Assembly (NCBI GenBank): GCA_034440395.1
Contig: JAWXBW010000009.1
Location: forward strand, 62,001-126,000
Direction of reading: 5' to 3'
Length of the DNA: 64,000 nt
DNA from: JAAUTS01 sp034440395
GTDB taxonomy: Bacteria > Verrucomicrobiota > Verrucomicrobiia > Methylacidiphilales > JAAUTS01
Shown: piece after piece, positions 44,613-53,564 of the stretch
Numbering within the stretch: the stretch's first letter is position 1
Layout: every line of letters starts with the position of its first letter
Notes under the pieces: generated by a model
Seen by the model: the letters and a program-made list of their open reading frames with translations, nothing else
Database searches by the model: none
Told to the model about the DNA's origin: nothing
Translations under genes and position numbers: made by a program

Positions 44613-45488
44613 ATGAAATGGTTGCCACTTCTTGTTGCCTTATTCATTGGGGTTGTGCTTGGCGCACTTAGTGTGGTTTTTATTACTCCTTTACAACCAT
44701 CGCACTCCCTCCTGATAAAAGCGGATGCCACACTTAAAACAAAGGAACTGGAAGTTCAAGCACTTGAAATTCAATTATCTAAAGCGGATGCAGAACAAAA
44801 AACGGCTCTAGAAAAACAGGTTTTCTTACAAGAGCAGGTTACTCAACTTGAAAAGAAAACTAAGTCCGAGCCGAAGGAACCCGCAAATAATCTCTTGGCC
44901 TCGATAACAAGTTCCATGCTCAAACAGCAGTCCGAGACAAAAATCATAGCTCTCAAAACAAGGCTTAAACTCAGCCCTAGCCAGGAGGCTGCTCTCCGAC
45001 TCTTTATGGACCAGGAGGCGAAGCAGCAGCAGGAGATGACACAGGAAATGTTTTCAGGGAAAATGCCCTCGAAGGAGGAATTGGGGAAAATCGGAGCTTC
45101 TAAAAAAAATTTAGACGATACACTGAAAAGTATTTTAAGCCCCGAGCAGATGAAGGATTATGAAACGTTTCAGACCGAAGAGAAATCCCAGCAAAACGAA
45201 ACCATGGCTCAGTATGGTCTTAGTAAAATCACAAAGCTGTTCCCCTTAAATGAAGATCAGAAAGATAAGGTTTATGGCATTCTTTACAAAGAAAGAGATT
45301 TCAAGCCCGACCTAAAAGGTGTAGATCCGAAGTCCATGTCCGAAATAATGGCAAAAAAAAGTCATGAGAATTTAAAGAACCAGCTTCAAACAGTGCTGAC
45401 GCCAGAGCAAGTGAAGATTTGGGAGGAGCAGGAGCTGGCGCAGATGAAGTTGCAAGAGGAGATGGTGAAAAAGTTTACGCCTCAATAG
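44613..45488 (+). CDS. Membrane-anchored coiled-coil protein with two LTxxQ-like repeats
   Basis: 291 residues. One N-terminal membrane helix (WLPLLVALFIGVVLGALSVVFI, residues 3-24), then a coiled coil (about 40-85, KELEVQALEIQLSKADAEQ). The rest is helical with two units that each end in a Spy/CpxP-type motif: LKLSPSQEAALRL ... ILSPEQMKDYETFQ and FPLNEDQKDKVYGIL ... VLTPEQVKIWEEQ. This suggests an internal duplication and a periplasmic helical domain, as in stress-related Spy/CpxP proteins. The lack of a cleavable signal makes it a membrane-anchored variant. Function inferred from the fold only. Confidence 0.75.
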   Translation: MKWLPLLVALFIGVVLGALSVVFITPLQPSHSLLIKADATLKTKELEVQALEIQLSKADAEQKTALEKQVFLQEQVTQLEKKTKSEPKEPANNLLASITSSMLKQQSETKIIALKTRLKLSPSQEAALRLFMDQEAKQQQEMTQEMFSGKMPSKEELGKIGASKKNLDDTLKSILSPEQMKDYETFQTEEKSQQNETMAQYGLSKITKLFPLNEDQKDKVYGILYKERDFKPDLKGVDPKSMSEIMAKKSHENLKNQLQTVLTPEQVKIWEEQELAQMKLQEEMVKKFTPQ

Positions 45489-45493
45489 TCATT

Positions 45494-45787
45494 CTAACCC
45501 TCTTTCCAATGGCGAAAGGGCTTTCTCGGTTCAACCTCAACGGCGTGGGGGTGAATGGGACTGGTGTCTAAAACCATGACAGGCTTTTTATTAAGCTCGA
45601 AGAAATCGGGTAACTTTTCTTTCCAATAACCCGTGTGCCCGTCGGCGTGGGGACCAACGAATTCTAATGATCCCGGCTCAAGCTGCACGACTTCTTTCAT
45701 GGTGAGCAAGGTGTTCCAAGGATGATCGTCAATGCGCTTTAGTGTGTAGCCGAAGTGAGGACTAGGAACGAACCAAGGTGTTTTCAT
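45494..45787 (-). CDS. Small hypothetical protein
   Basis: 97 residues, no signal peptide or membrane helix. It is rich in proline, histidine and tryptophan (TPWFVPSPHFGYTLKRI, VGPHADGHTGYWKEKLPDFF, SPIHPHAVEVEPRKPFRHW). I do not recognise the family. It lies 11 bases downstream of the glycosylase-like gene and is probably co-transcribed with it. Confidence 0.6.
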   Translation of the reverse strand: MKTPWFVPSPHFGYTLKRIDDHPWNTLLTMKEVVQLEPGSLEFVGPHADGHTGYWKEKLPDFFELNKKPVMVLDTSPIHPHAVEVEPRKPFRHWKEG

Positions 45788-45798
45788 TTTAGGGTATC

Positions 45799-46686
45799 TC
45801 AGGCTAAGAAAGCATGTTCGGAGCGTATGTTATTTAAGAGAGAATAAAGCGAGGTCATCAATCTGTCACGCAGGGGTATGGCTAGCGCAGCAATTTTTCG
45901 TTGCTCCTTTTCATAGTCTTTTCTCCCCTGCTCTGTCTCAATCTGTATGGGCTTAAAACCATACTCCTTTAAGTCGTAAGGGCTAGCGCGCATGTCGATT
46001 TTTCTAGCTTCCATGGCTAATTCAAACGTATCGGCAAGAAGCTCCGAATTTATCCAAGGCCAAAACTTGGAGGCCCATTTATACAAATCCATATTCACGT
46101 GGAGACAGCCGCTTTGTTCCATATTGAGACGTTCATCCCACGAAGGTTGCACGGAATTTAAGGGGCGAGCCTTTTGGGTGAAGAAGCGGAAGGCGTCGTA
46201 ATGGGTGCAGCAGATGCCCTGCGTTTCCACGACGCGGGCGATTTCTTCTAGGCTGAGACGTAAGGGAACGGAACCTTGGTAGCGGAATTCTGGACTGCGA
46301 TAAACCATAGCCCATTCGTGCAATCCGTGGCAGCCGAATCGAGCGGGGCGTTGTTGCGTTTCCGCTAAGAGATTGATGATCCATTCTAGGGATTGGACTC
46401 TTCTGGGATTTAGCTTACGGAGGGAGAGTTCCACACCTTCAAAAGTTGTTTCCCATTCTAAACTAGGGAGTGCGTGCTCTGCTGAGTGTTCCAAAGTGAC
46501 GCCTTCTCCAGGACTCCAAATGGCAAGGTTGGTCGAGCGAAAGGAGTAATATTCAAAGAGGAAATCAAAAACAGGATGCTTCACGCCATGCGAACGACGA
46601 CGTAGGTGTTCATGCAAAAGCGCATGAACTCGAAGCTTATGGCAGTTTTTTCGTTCTACCCATTCAGATGTCCTCAGAAGGTTCAC
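45799..46686 (-). CDS. Conserved protein annotated in relatives as 3-methyladenine DNA glycosylase-like
   Basis: 295 residues from a GTG start. The family segments FDFLFEYYSFRSTNLAIWSPGEG in part, ARFGCHGLHEWAMVYRSPEFR, CTHYDAFRFFTQKARPLN, GCLHVNMDLYKWASKFWPW and IDMRASPYDLKEYGFKPIQIET are strong and recall proteins that carry this name in other phyla. I know of no experiment for the activity, and no DNA-glycosylase catalytic motif is evident to me. It may be an unknown hydrolase. It leads a two-gene unit with the small gene at 45494. Confidence 0.6.
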   Translation of the reverse strand: MNLLRTSEWVERKNCHKLRVHALLHEHLRRRSHGVKHPVFDFLFEYYSFRSTNLAIWSPGEGVTLEHSAEHALPSLEWETTFEGVELSLRKLNPRRVQSLEWIINLLAETQQRPARFGCHGLHEWAMVYRSPEFRYQGSVPLRLSLEEIARVVETQGICCTHYDAFRFFTQKARPLNSVQPSWDERLNMEQSGCLHVNMDLYKWASKFWPWINSELLADTFELAMEARKIDMRASPYDLKEYGFKPIQIETEQGRKDYEKEQRKIAALAIPLRDRLMTSLYSLLNNIRSEHAFLA

Positions 46687-46725
46687 GTGTGTATTAGGCC
46701 TTCAGGAGGATCATCCGAAGTTTAA

Positions 46726-47268
46726 TCAAGATATGCCGAGCTTTAGTTTGCCGTCTGGTGTAATCATGGACGGATTCCATTGCGGCTCCCAAACTATTTC
46801 AATGTTGGCCTCTTTGATTTCCGTTAGGGTAACGAGTTTAGATTTAGCATCGGCAGCGATAGAAGGTCCCATGCCACAACCGGGAGCAGTTAAGGTCATT
46901 TTAATTTCGACTTTTTTACCTTCGCTTACATCTTGCAGTTCCATACTGTAAACTAAGCCTAGATCCACGATATTGACGGGAATTTCTGGATCGTAACAAG
47001 TTTTCAACGTTATCCAAACTCTATCTGTTAAAGGAAGCTCAGCATTACATTTGTCTTGCTTCTCGGAGGATTGTTGACCCAGTGCGTCGGCGTCTTGACT
47101 GGCGACGCGGTAGAGCCCGCCCAGTTCAGCCACATGTATGGTGTAACTACCGCCGAGAGATTGCGTGACGGAGACAGGCGAACCTTTTTTTAAGGCAACA
47201 CTGTTTCCATTAGGAATTTGCACTGCTGTTATATCGCGACCTAACACTACTTGATCTAATGAATCCAT
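46726..47268 (-). CDS. sufT: SufT-family Fe-S cluster maturation protein (long form), copy 2
   Basis: 180 residues with the same layout as copy 1: an N-terminal strand domain (NSVALKKGSPVSVTQSLGGSY), then DPEIPVNIVDLGLVYSM, TLTAPGCGMGP and WEPQWNPSMITPDGKLKLG. The two copies agree closely in the C-terminal half and less in the first 80 residues. This copy lies 58 bases downstream of sdhB, which carries three Fe-S clusters, so it may help mature this complex (inference). Confidence 0.9.
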   Translation of the reverse strand: MDSLDQVVLGRDITAVQIPNGNSVALKKGSPVSVTQSLGGSYTIHVAELGGLYRVASQDADALGQQSSEKQDKCNAELPLTDRVWITLKTCYDPEIPVNIVDLGLVYSMELQDVSEGKKVEIKMTLTAPGCGMGPSIAADAKSKLVTLTEIKEANIEIVWEPQWNPSMITPDGKLKLGIS

Positions 47269-47326
47269 AGCTTCATCTTGTCGAAAGAACCAACTTAGTC
47301 AACGACTAGGGGGACAATTAACTTTA

Positions 47327-48085
47327 TTAACGGCCTAATATTTTCGTGCGAACGGAGGCGATGGCGTAGTCCCGATTCAGCTTGGCGATAAAGTCAACAC
47401 TGATACCTTTCGGGCAAACGGCTTCACAGACGTAGGTGTTACTGCAGTTACCAAAGCCTTCTTTGTCCATTTGCTCTACCATGTTGAGGACGCGGACATC
47501 TTTTTCTGGTTGACCTTGAGGCAGGCTGTTCAGGTGAGCAGCTTTAGCCGATACGAAGAGCATGGCAGAAGAGTTCTTGCAACCTGCTACGCAGGCGCCG
47601 CATCCGATACAGACAGCGGCGTCCATAGCCATGTCGGCACTAGACTTAGGGACGAGGACAGCGTTAGCGTCAGGCGCGGAGCCTGTTGAGACGGAAACAA
47701 AGCCACCGCTCTGGATGATGCGATCAAAGGCGGAGCGGTCCACGATCAAATCTTTTATAACAGGGAAAGCTTTGGAGCGGAAAGGTTCAACTGTAATTAA
47801 ATCACCTTCTTTAAAGCTGCGCATGTAGGTTTGACAAGTGGCCACTTTACCTTCGGGGCCATGGGGCTCCCCGTCGATCATGAGGCTGCAGCTACCACAG
47901 ATACCTTCGCGACAGTCGTGCTCAAAAGCAATAGGCTGGCGTCCCGTGAGGGTAAGGTCTTCATTGACGACGTCTAACATTTCCAAAAAGGACATATTGG
48001 TATTGAGATTATGAGCTTCATAGTCTTCAAAGTGCCCTTTTTTTGTATCAGAAGGCTGTCTCCAAACTCGAAGGTTAACATTCAT
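47327..48085 (-). CDS. sdhB: Succinate dehydrogenase/fumarate reductase iron-sulfur subunit
   Basis: 252 residues. The 2Fe-2S ligands lie in CREGICGSCSLMIDG, the 4Fe-4S in CIGCGACVAGCKN, and the 3Fe-4S/4Fe-4S end in CSNTYVCEAVCPKGI. It carries electrons from SdhA flavin to the quinone site in SdhC. It overlaps sdhA by one base. Confidence 0.95.
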   Translation of the reverse strand: MNVNLRVWRQPSDTKKGHFEDYEAHNLNTNMSFLEMLDVVNEDLTLTGRQPIAFEHDCREGICGSCSLMIDGEPHGPEGKVATCQTYMRSFKEGDLITVEPFRSKAFPVIKDLIVDRSAFDRIIQSGGFVSVSTGSAPDANAVLVPKSSADMAMDAAVCIGCGACVAGCKNSSAMLFVSAKAAHLNSLPQGQPEKDVRVLNMVEQMDKEGFGNCSNTYVCEAVCPKGISVDFIAKLNRDYAIASVRTKILGR

Positions 48086-49998
48086 TACTTATAACTCCTC
48101 TGAGACATGTGAACTTCTTCATAGACAAGCGGCTCTTTATGAATCTTAGGGCCTGCGCCATTCCCGTACTCCCAAGCAGAGACAAAAGAAAAGTGGTCAT
48201 CGTCACGTAAGGCCTCACCTTCATCGGTCTGATGTTCGGCACGGAAATGTCCACCGCAGGACTCCGCGCGTTCTAGGGCGTCACGACAAATCAGCTCACC
48301 TAATTCTAAGAAATCAGCGACGCGTCCAGCCTTTTCGAGAGCCTGATTGAGCTCTTCTTCATCACCCGGAACATTGACATTTTTCCAGAATTCTTCACGT
48401 AAGGCAGGTATAAGCTGGAGAGCTTTTTCTAGACCTTCTTTAGTGCGTTCCATGCCGCAGTAGTCCCACATGATTTTCCCTAACTCTTTATGGAATGAAT
48501 TAACGGTGCGGGTTCCTTTAATTGCAAGAAGGCGGTCAATTTGCTCCTTCGCCTGTTTTTCTGTCGTAACGAATTCGTCCTGTGTTTTAACGGGCCGCTT
48601 TTCCTTGGTGGTGGCAAGGTAAGTATTAATGGTATAAGGGAGCACGAAATAACCGTCGGCTAAGCCTTGCATCAGGGCACTAGCTCCGAGGCGATTGGCT
48701 CCATGATCCGAAAAATTAGCTTCGCCGATCACAAACAAGCCGGGGACATTACTCATTAATTCGTAATCGACCCATAGCCCACCCATCGTATAATGAATGG
48801 CTGGATAAATGCGCATGGGTTGATCATAGGCACTTTCGCCAGTGATTTCTTTATAGATATCGAAGAGGTTCCCGTATCGCTCTTCAATTTTTTCACGACC
48901 AAGGCGGTTGATCGCATCTGAAAAATCTAGGTAAACCCCTAAACCTCCGGGCCCTACTCCGCGGCCTTCGTCACAAACTTCTTTAGCAGAACGAGAAGAA
49001 ATGTCCCGAGGAGCTAAATTCCCGTAGCTAGGATACTTTCTTTCTAAGTAATAATCGCGATCTTCCTCAGCGATCGAAGCGGGTAGCTTGTCTGTGTCTT
49101 CTTTATTTTTAGGCACCCAGACACGACCATCGTTCCGAAGGGACTCGGACATGAGCGTCAATTTAGATTGGTAATCACCAGACACAGGAATGCAGGTAGG
49201 ATGAATCTGGGTGTAACAAGGATTCGCAAAATAAGCACCACGTTTGTGAGCACGCCAGATGGCCGTCGCATTAGAGAGGCGTCCGTAAGTGGAAAGATAC
49301 CACGCGTTCCCATAACCACCTGTGGCGAGAACGACGGAATCCGCTGCGTGAGTTGTAATCTCACCTGTGACTAGGTTACGTGTGACGATACCCTTGGCAT
49401 GGCCGTTGACGATGACGAGATCCAACATTTCATGGCGCAGGAATGACTCAACTGCGCCGAGACCAATCTGACGGCTTAAGGCTTGATAAGCACCGAGAAG
49501 TAGTTGCTGACCGGTCTGGCCACGCGCATAAAAAGTTCGAGAAACTTGAGCTCCACCGAAAGAACGGTTATCGAGCAAGCCACCATATTCACGGGCGAAA
49601 GGCACTCCTTGGGCGGCACATTGGTCGATGATATTGGAGCTTACTTGTGCGAGACGATAGACATTGGATTCGCGGGCACGGAAGTCGCCGCCCTTGATCG
49701 TGTCGTAGAAAAGGCGGTGCACGCTATCGCCATCATTACGATAATTTTTAGACGCATTGATCCCGCCTTGCGCTGCGACGCTATGAGCGCGACGAGGGCT
49801 GTCGTGGTAGGAAAAAGATTTCACTTTGTAGCCCAGCTCGGCTAAGGAGGCCGCTGCTGAAGCTCCAGCTAGGCCTGTGCCCACGACGATAATTTCATAT
49901 TTTCGCTTATTACTTGGGGCGACAAGTTTGGAATCTCGGATGTAATTATCCCACTTTTGCGAAAGCGGGCCTGCTGGTGTTTTACCGTTTAAATCCAT
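48085..49998 (-). CDS. sdhA: Succinate dehydrogenase/fumarate reductase flavoprotein subunit
   Basis: 637 residues. The FAD loop is IIVVGTGLAGASAAASLAELG (residues 35-55), with AHSVAAQGGINASKNY for covalent FAD. CTQIHPTCIPVSGD and the catalytic region PRDISSRSAKEVCDEGRG follow. It catalyses succinate oxidation (or fumarate reduction) at the cytoplasmic face. The length and b558-type partner place it in the subfamily found in Bacteroidota and PVC. Confidence 0.95.
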   Translation of the reverse strand: MDLNGKTPAGPLSQKWDNYIRDSKLVAPSNKRKYEIIVVGTGLAGASAAASLAELGYKVKSFSYHDSPRRAHSVAAQGGINASKNYRNDGDSVHRLFYDTIKGGDFRARESNVYRLAQVSSNIIDQCAAQGVPFAREYGGLLDNRSFGGAQVSRTFYARGQTGQQLLLGAYQALSRQIGLGAVESFLRHEMLDLVIVNGHAKGIVTRNLVTGEITTHAADSVVLATGGYGNAWYLSTYGRLSNATAIWRAHKRGAYFANPCYTQIHPTCIPVSGDYQSKLTLMSESLRNDGRVWVPKNKEDTDKLPASIAEEDRDYYLERKYPSYGNLAPRDISSRSAKEVCDEGRGVGPGGLGVYLDFSDAINRLGREKIEERYGNLFDIYKEITGESAYDQPMRIYPAIHYTMGGLWVDYELMSNVPGLFVIGEANFSDHGANRLGASALMQGLADGYFVLPYTINTYLATTKEKRPVKTQDEFVTTEKQAKEQIDRLLAIKGTRTVNSFHKELGKIMWDYCGMERTKEGLEKALQLIPALREEFWKNVNVPGDEEELNQALEKAGRVADFLELGELICRDALERAESCGGHFRAEHQTDEGEALRDDDHFSFVSAWEYGNGAGPKIHKEPLVYEEVHMSQRSYK

Positions 49999-50000
49999 GG

Positions 50001-50684
50001 TTATTTTACCAATCTGAAAAGAACAGCTAACGGCACAGCTGCCATGCCTAAAAATATAAGGAAGGAAATGCCGTACGCTGCTTTATTAAGCCAAGGGCCA
50101 GAGCGGGCATTACGAAAACCTAGTGATTGAAACATACTTGAAAAACCATGACTAAGATGCCAGCAGAGCAACCCAACAGAAAGAACGTAGAAACCAGATA
50201 TCCAAATATTACTAAATCCACTCACCACCATGCTGTAGACATCGTATCGCCCCTCTGAATCCAAGGGTAATGAATGAGCATTGTAGGCAGTGCCGATGGC
50301 TCCGACCGTAAAATGTAAAATATGGAAAACCACGAAAGCCAAAACAATGATACCACTTAAAATCATGGTGCGTGACGCCAATGTTGACATCTTCTTCTCT
50401 TTTTTATAATCCACGCCGCGCGCCTTACGATTATCTCGAACTAAGGAAACAGCAGCAGCGAGGTGCAGGACCACCATCGCTATCAGCCCCAATCGAAAAG
50501 CCCAGAGGACTTCGGGTGAGGTTTTAAGAAACTTAGCATAAGCATTGAGTGTATCTTGGCCGATGAAAATTTGTAAATTTCCCAACATGTGGATAATAAC
50601 AAACCCTATGAGGGCAAAGCCCGTAATTCCCATGATATACTTCCTTCCGATGGAGGAAGTAAAAACTTGTGTAAGTGCATTCAT
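50001..50684 (-). CDS. sdhC: Succinate dehydrogenase cytochrome b558 subunit
   Basis: 227 residues with five membrane helices. Histidines in FVIIHMLGNLQIF, MVVLHLAAAVSLV, VVFHILHFTVGAIG and CWHLSHGFSSMFQS are candidates for binding two haem b groups. This is the single-polypeptide b558-type anchor, so no sdhD is needed. It starts the sdhCAB operon. Confidence 0.93.
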   Translation of the reverse strand: MNALTQVFTSSIGRKYIMGITGFALIGFVIIHMLGNLQIFIGQDTLNAYAKFLKTSPEVLWAFRLGLIAMVVLHLAAAVSLVRDNRKARGVDYKKEKKMSTLASRTMILSGIIVLAFVVFHILHFTVGAIGTAYNAHSLPLDSEGRYDVYSMVVSGFSNIWISGFYVLSVGLLCWHLSHGFSSMFQSLGFRNARSGPWLNKAAYGISFLIFLGMAAVPLAVLFRLVK

Positions 50685-50776
50685 AGTTGGCGATTGATCA
50701 AATGGTAACGAAGACTTAAATAAAGTAAATGTTCATGAGCTGATGTCAAAACTTCAGGTCAAAAAAGTTAATGTTA

Positions 50777-51454
50777 TTAGCAGCCCTCTTTGAGACCCAT
50801 ACTCACTAATACGTGAAATAAATCAACTTCTGGTCTCTGCACTAGCCCCACTTGCCACCCAGCCTTCACTGCACCTAATTGATCAAAATCAGGTTCATCA
50901 CCGATAAGCACTGCTTGCGACGCCTTTATTTTAAAGCGTTCCAGAGCTATATTAAAAATGAGAGCGTGTGGTTTTTCTACCCCAACCTCGCTAGAAATTA
51001 TCATATCTTCAAAATAAACGCCTAACTCTAAGCCTTGCAGAATTTTCCTCAGACGTAAATCCCAGTTAGATAAAATCCCTAAGCGATAGCCCTGATTCTG
51101 CAAAAAAATAAGGCATTCCTCGACCTCTGGAAAGATCCGCCATACTTCGGGACGTTCAAACCAGTTGTACAATTCCTCAAAATAATCATCAAAAGGAAAA
51201 GTATCTGACAATGCTTGATTTTCCCATGTTTTACGCACCAAGCTTTTCCACCAGGCTTTATCATCTTGCACGCGTGAGCCTAAAACAGGGTCGCGAGACT
51301 TCACCTCTTTCCACGCTGCTTTAAAACCCTCCTGCAAAACTAGTTCATCCGCCTTAACGCCATAATGACTAGCCATCTCTGCATAGTAATAACCTACGGG
51401 GCGAGCCGTACGAATCAGGGTGCCGCCGACATCAAAAAAAATAACTTTACCCAT
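50777..51454 (-). CDS. HAD-superfamily hydrolase
   Basis: 225 residues. Motif I is FFDVGGTLI, where the second Asp of DxD is Gly (a variant seen in REG-2-like HADs). Motif II is LGILSNWD and motif III/IV are KPHALIFNIAL and LIGDEPDFDQLGA. It is probably a small phosphatase of unknown substrate. It overlaps folC by 8 bases and ends that operon. Confidence 0.85.
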   Translation of the reverse strand: MGKVIFFDVGGTLIRTARPVGYYYAEMASHYGVKADELVLQEGFKAAWKEVKSRDPVLGSRVQDDKAWWKSLVRKTWENQALSDTFPFDDYFEELYNWFERPEVWRIFPEVEECLIFLQNQGYRLGILSNWDLRLRKILQGLELGVYFEDMIISSEVGVEKPHALIFNIALERFKIKASQAVLIGDEPDFDQLGAVKAGWQVGLVQRPEVDLFHVLVSMGLKEGC

Positions 51455-52703
51455 TAAGTCCTAACTCATGAGCTTTGTCATGAAGATGCGCCAGAACTTC
51501 ACCTGCTAAATAAAGAGAGCCCACAATCAATAGGCTACGTCCATCGTTTTTAGCCTCCATTAATGCTTCTGGAACAGTCATGTGGCAACGAATGCGAGCA
51601 TTTTGGAAAAGGGTTTGCATCTGTTCAGGTTGAACCGTGCGCTTTGTCAGTAAAGGAACTAAATGAACAAGGAAATCATCTCGATCCAAAAAATGCACCA
51701 TAGCCTCCACATCTTTATCAGCCACGCAGCTAAAGAGTATTTGCTCGGGCTCTGTCCCGAACTCCGCCCGCCATGCTGCTAAGGCAGTTTGGATCCCGGC
51801 CGCATTGTGTGCCCCATCAAGTACCCAATTTGGATTCTGACCTAAAATTTGAAAACGCCCTGGCCAAGTAACCTGCTCTAGGCCTTCCCTACGTGCTTGC
51901 ATAGGAATCGTCCAACCTAGCCCCTCAAGAACGCTGCACGTTTCTAAAGCGAGGTGGGCGTTTTCTTTTTGGTATTCTCCACGTAGTCCTAGATGCACTC
52001 CTTCGATATCCTGCCTAGGATAAAAAACCTGACACCCCAGCTTTTCCGCTTGTTTACGTATGACTAAACCAGCTTCTGAAGTGGGATCTCCCGCCAGAAT
52101 CAGGGGTTTACTTGTCTTTAAAATACCCGCTTTTTCTGCTGCGATTTCTCCTAAGGTATTTCCCAAGTAATCCATGTGATCCCAACCTATTTGGGTGATA
52201 ATACAACATTCTGGTTCGACAACATTAGTCGCGTCAAGCCGACCGCCTAGGCCTGTTTCCCAAATAACTATCTCCGTTTTTTGTTCAATAAAAAATAATA
52301 ATGCCATAGCCGTGGTAAATTCAAAAAAGGAAACATTCTTTAAGTCCTCTTGTTCATGAATTAAGGCTCTAATTTTTAACGTGTAGCGCACCACATCTTC
52401 CCTCCCGATAGGCACACCTGCTACACGGATTCTTTCACTAAAATCTACGAGGTGGGGGGATGTATAGAGTCCTGTGCGCAATCCAGCATGACGACAGATG
52501 GATTCTAAAAAAGCGGCCGTAGATCCCTTACCATTTGTGCCGGCGATGTGGACGAAGCAGAGTTCTTTTTCGGGATTGCCCAGAGCTAAGCAGAGCGCAC
52601 GCATAGTCTCCAGTCCTAGCCGGATGCCGAAGCGATGAAGACCGCATAAATAATCAACGCATTGCTGATAAGTCATAGCTCCAGACTCGTCGTCTTGTGG
52701 CAT
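51447..52703 (-). CDS. folC: Folylpolyglutamate/dihydrofolate synthase
   Basis: 418 residues. The nucleotide loop is IAGTNGKGSTAAFLES (residues 54-69), YTSPHLVDFSERIRVAG in part, WETGLGGRLDATNVV, ITQIGWDHMDYLG and LDGAHNAAGI follow. It adds glutamates to folates. It starts one base after the accD stop, so they are in one operon. Confidence 0.94.
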   Translation of the reverse strand: MPQDDESGAMTYQQCVDYLCGLHRFGIRLGLETMRALCLALGNPEKELCFVHIAGTNGKGSTAAFLESICRHAGLRTGLYTSPHLVDFSERIRVAGVPIGREDVVRYTLKIRALIHEQEDLKNVSFFEFTTAMALLFFIEQKTEIVIWETGLGGRLDATNVVEPECCIITQIGWDHMDYLGNTLGEIAAEKAGILKTSKPLILAGDPTSEAGLVIRKQAEKLGCQVFYPRQDIEGVHLGLRGEYQKENAHLALETCSVLEGLGWTIPMQARREGLEQVTWPGRFQILGQNPNWVLDGAHNAAGIQTALAAWRAEFGTEPEQILFSCVADKDVEAMVHFLDRDDFLVHLVPLLTKRTVQPEQMQTLFQNARIRCHMTVPEALMEAKNDGRSLLIVGSLYLAGEVLAHLHDKAHELGLNG

Positions 52704-53555
52704 TTATTTTGCGCCGAAGTAGCGCAGGAATTTAGCCAAAGTTACCCGCATTTCCTTACGATCTACGATGTGATCAACTAGTCCGTGTTCCACACAAAAT
52801 TCTGCTGTTTGGAAACCTTTAGGTAATTCTTGTTGTGTGGTCTCTTTTATCACTCGAGCACCTGCAAAACCGATCATGGCCTTAGGTTCTGCTAAAATCA
52901 CGTCTCCTAAACAAGCAAAGCTGGCCATGACGCCAGCCATGGTAGGATTGGTCAAAACCGAAATAAAAGGCTGCTTTTTTTCCGCCAAGCGGGCTAGAGC
53001 TCCGCTGGTCTTAGCCATTTGCATAAGACTAAACATACCTTCATACATGCGCGCTCCGCCTGAGGCCGAAAAGACAATGACGGGCTTTTTTTTGTCAACG
53101 CCACGTTCGATAGCGCGTGTGATTTTTTCCCCCACGACGGAACCCATGCTGCCGCCGAGAAAGTTAAAGTCCATCGCCGCTAGGGAAACTTTAATCCCTT
53201 CGATCTCACCCCAACCTGTCGTAACTGCATCTATTAGTCCCGTTTTCTCTTGGTAATTTTTTAACCGATCTGGATAACTCGTCACACCAGTAAATTTTAA
53301 AATATCGACTGAGGATAAATTTGCATCCAGCTCATCAAAACTGCCAGGGTCACAAACGCTGAGCAAGCGATCCCAAGCACTGATCGTCATGTGGTGACCG
53401 CACTTCGGGCAGACCATGAGATTTTCTTCCAGCTCCTTATTAAAAATGACTTCCCCGCAGGCTGGGCACTTCGTCCAGAGACCTTCGGGAATATCCTTCT
53501 TCTTTGTGCGAGATGGGGTTTTGCCGACATTGAGTGGTTTAGGAAAGACAGCCAT
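52704..53555 (-). CDS. accD: Acetyl-CoA carboxylase carboxyltransferase beta subunit
   Basis: 283 residues. An N-terminal zinc ribbon (CPACGEVIFNKELEENLMVCPKCG, in two parts) precedes the crotonase-like core with FSASGGARMYEGMFSLMQMA, PTMAGVMASFACLGD and IGFAGARVIKETTQQELP. With AccA it moves the carboxyl group from biotin to acetyl-CoA for fatty-acid synthesis. The accA gene is about 1.6 kb away on the other strand. Confidence 0.95.
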   Translation of the reverse strand: MAVFPKPLNVGKTPSRTKKKDIPEGLWTKCPACGEVIFNKELEENLMVCPKCGHHMTISAWDRLLSVCDPGSFDELDANLSSVDILKFTGVTSYPDRLKNYQEKTGLIDAVTTGWGEIEGIKVSLAAMDFNFLGGSMGSVVGEKITRAIERGVDKKKPVIVFSASGGARMYEGMFSLMQMAKTSGALARLAEKKQPFISVLTNPTMAGVMASFACLGDVILAEPKAMIGFAGARVIKETTQQELPKGFQTAEFCVEHGLVDHIVDRKEMRVTLAKFLRYFGAK

Positions 53556-53564
53556 AAAAATTTG

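Noticed and set aside
52837..53256. 139-codon plus-strand frame opposite accD
   Set aside because: Antisense to accD with no recognisable domain or spacing.
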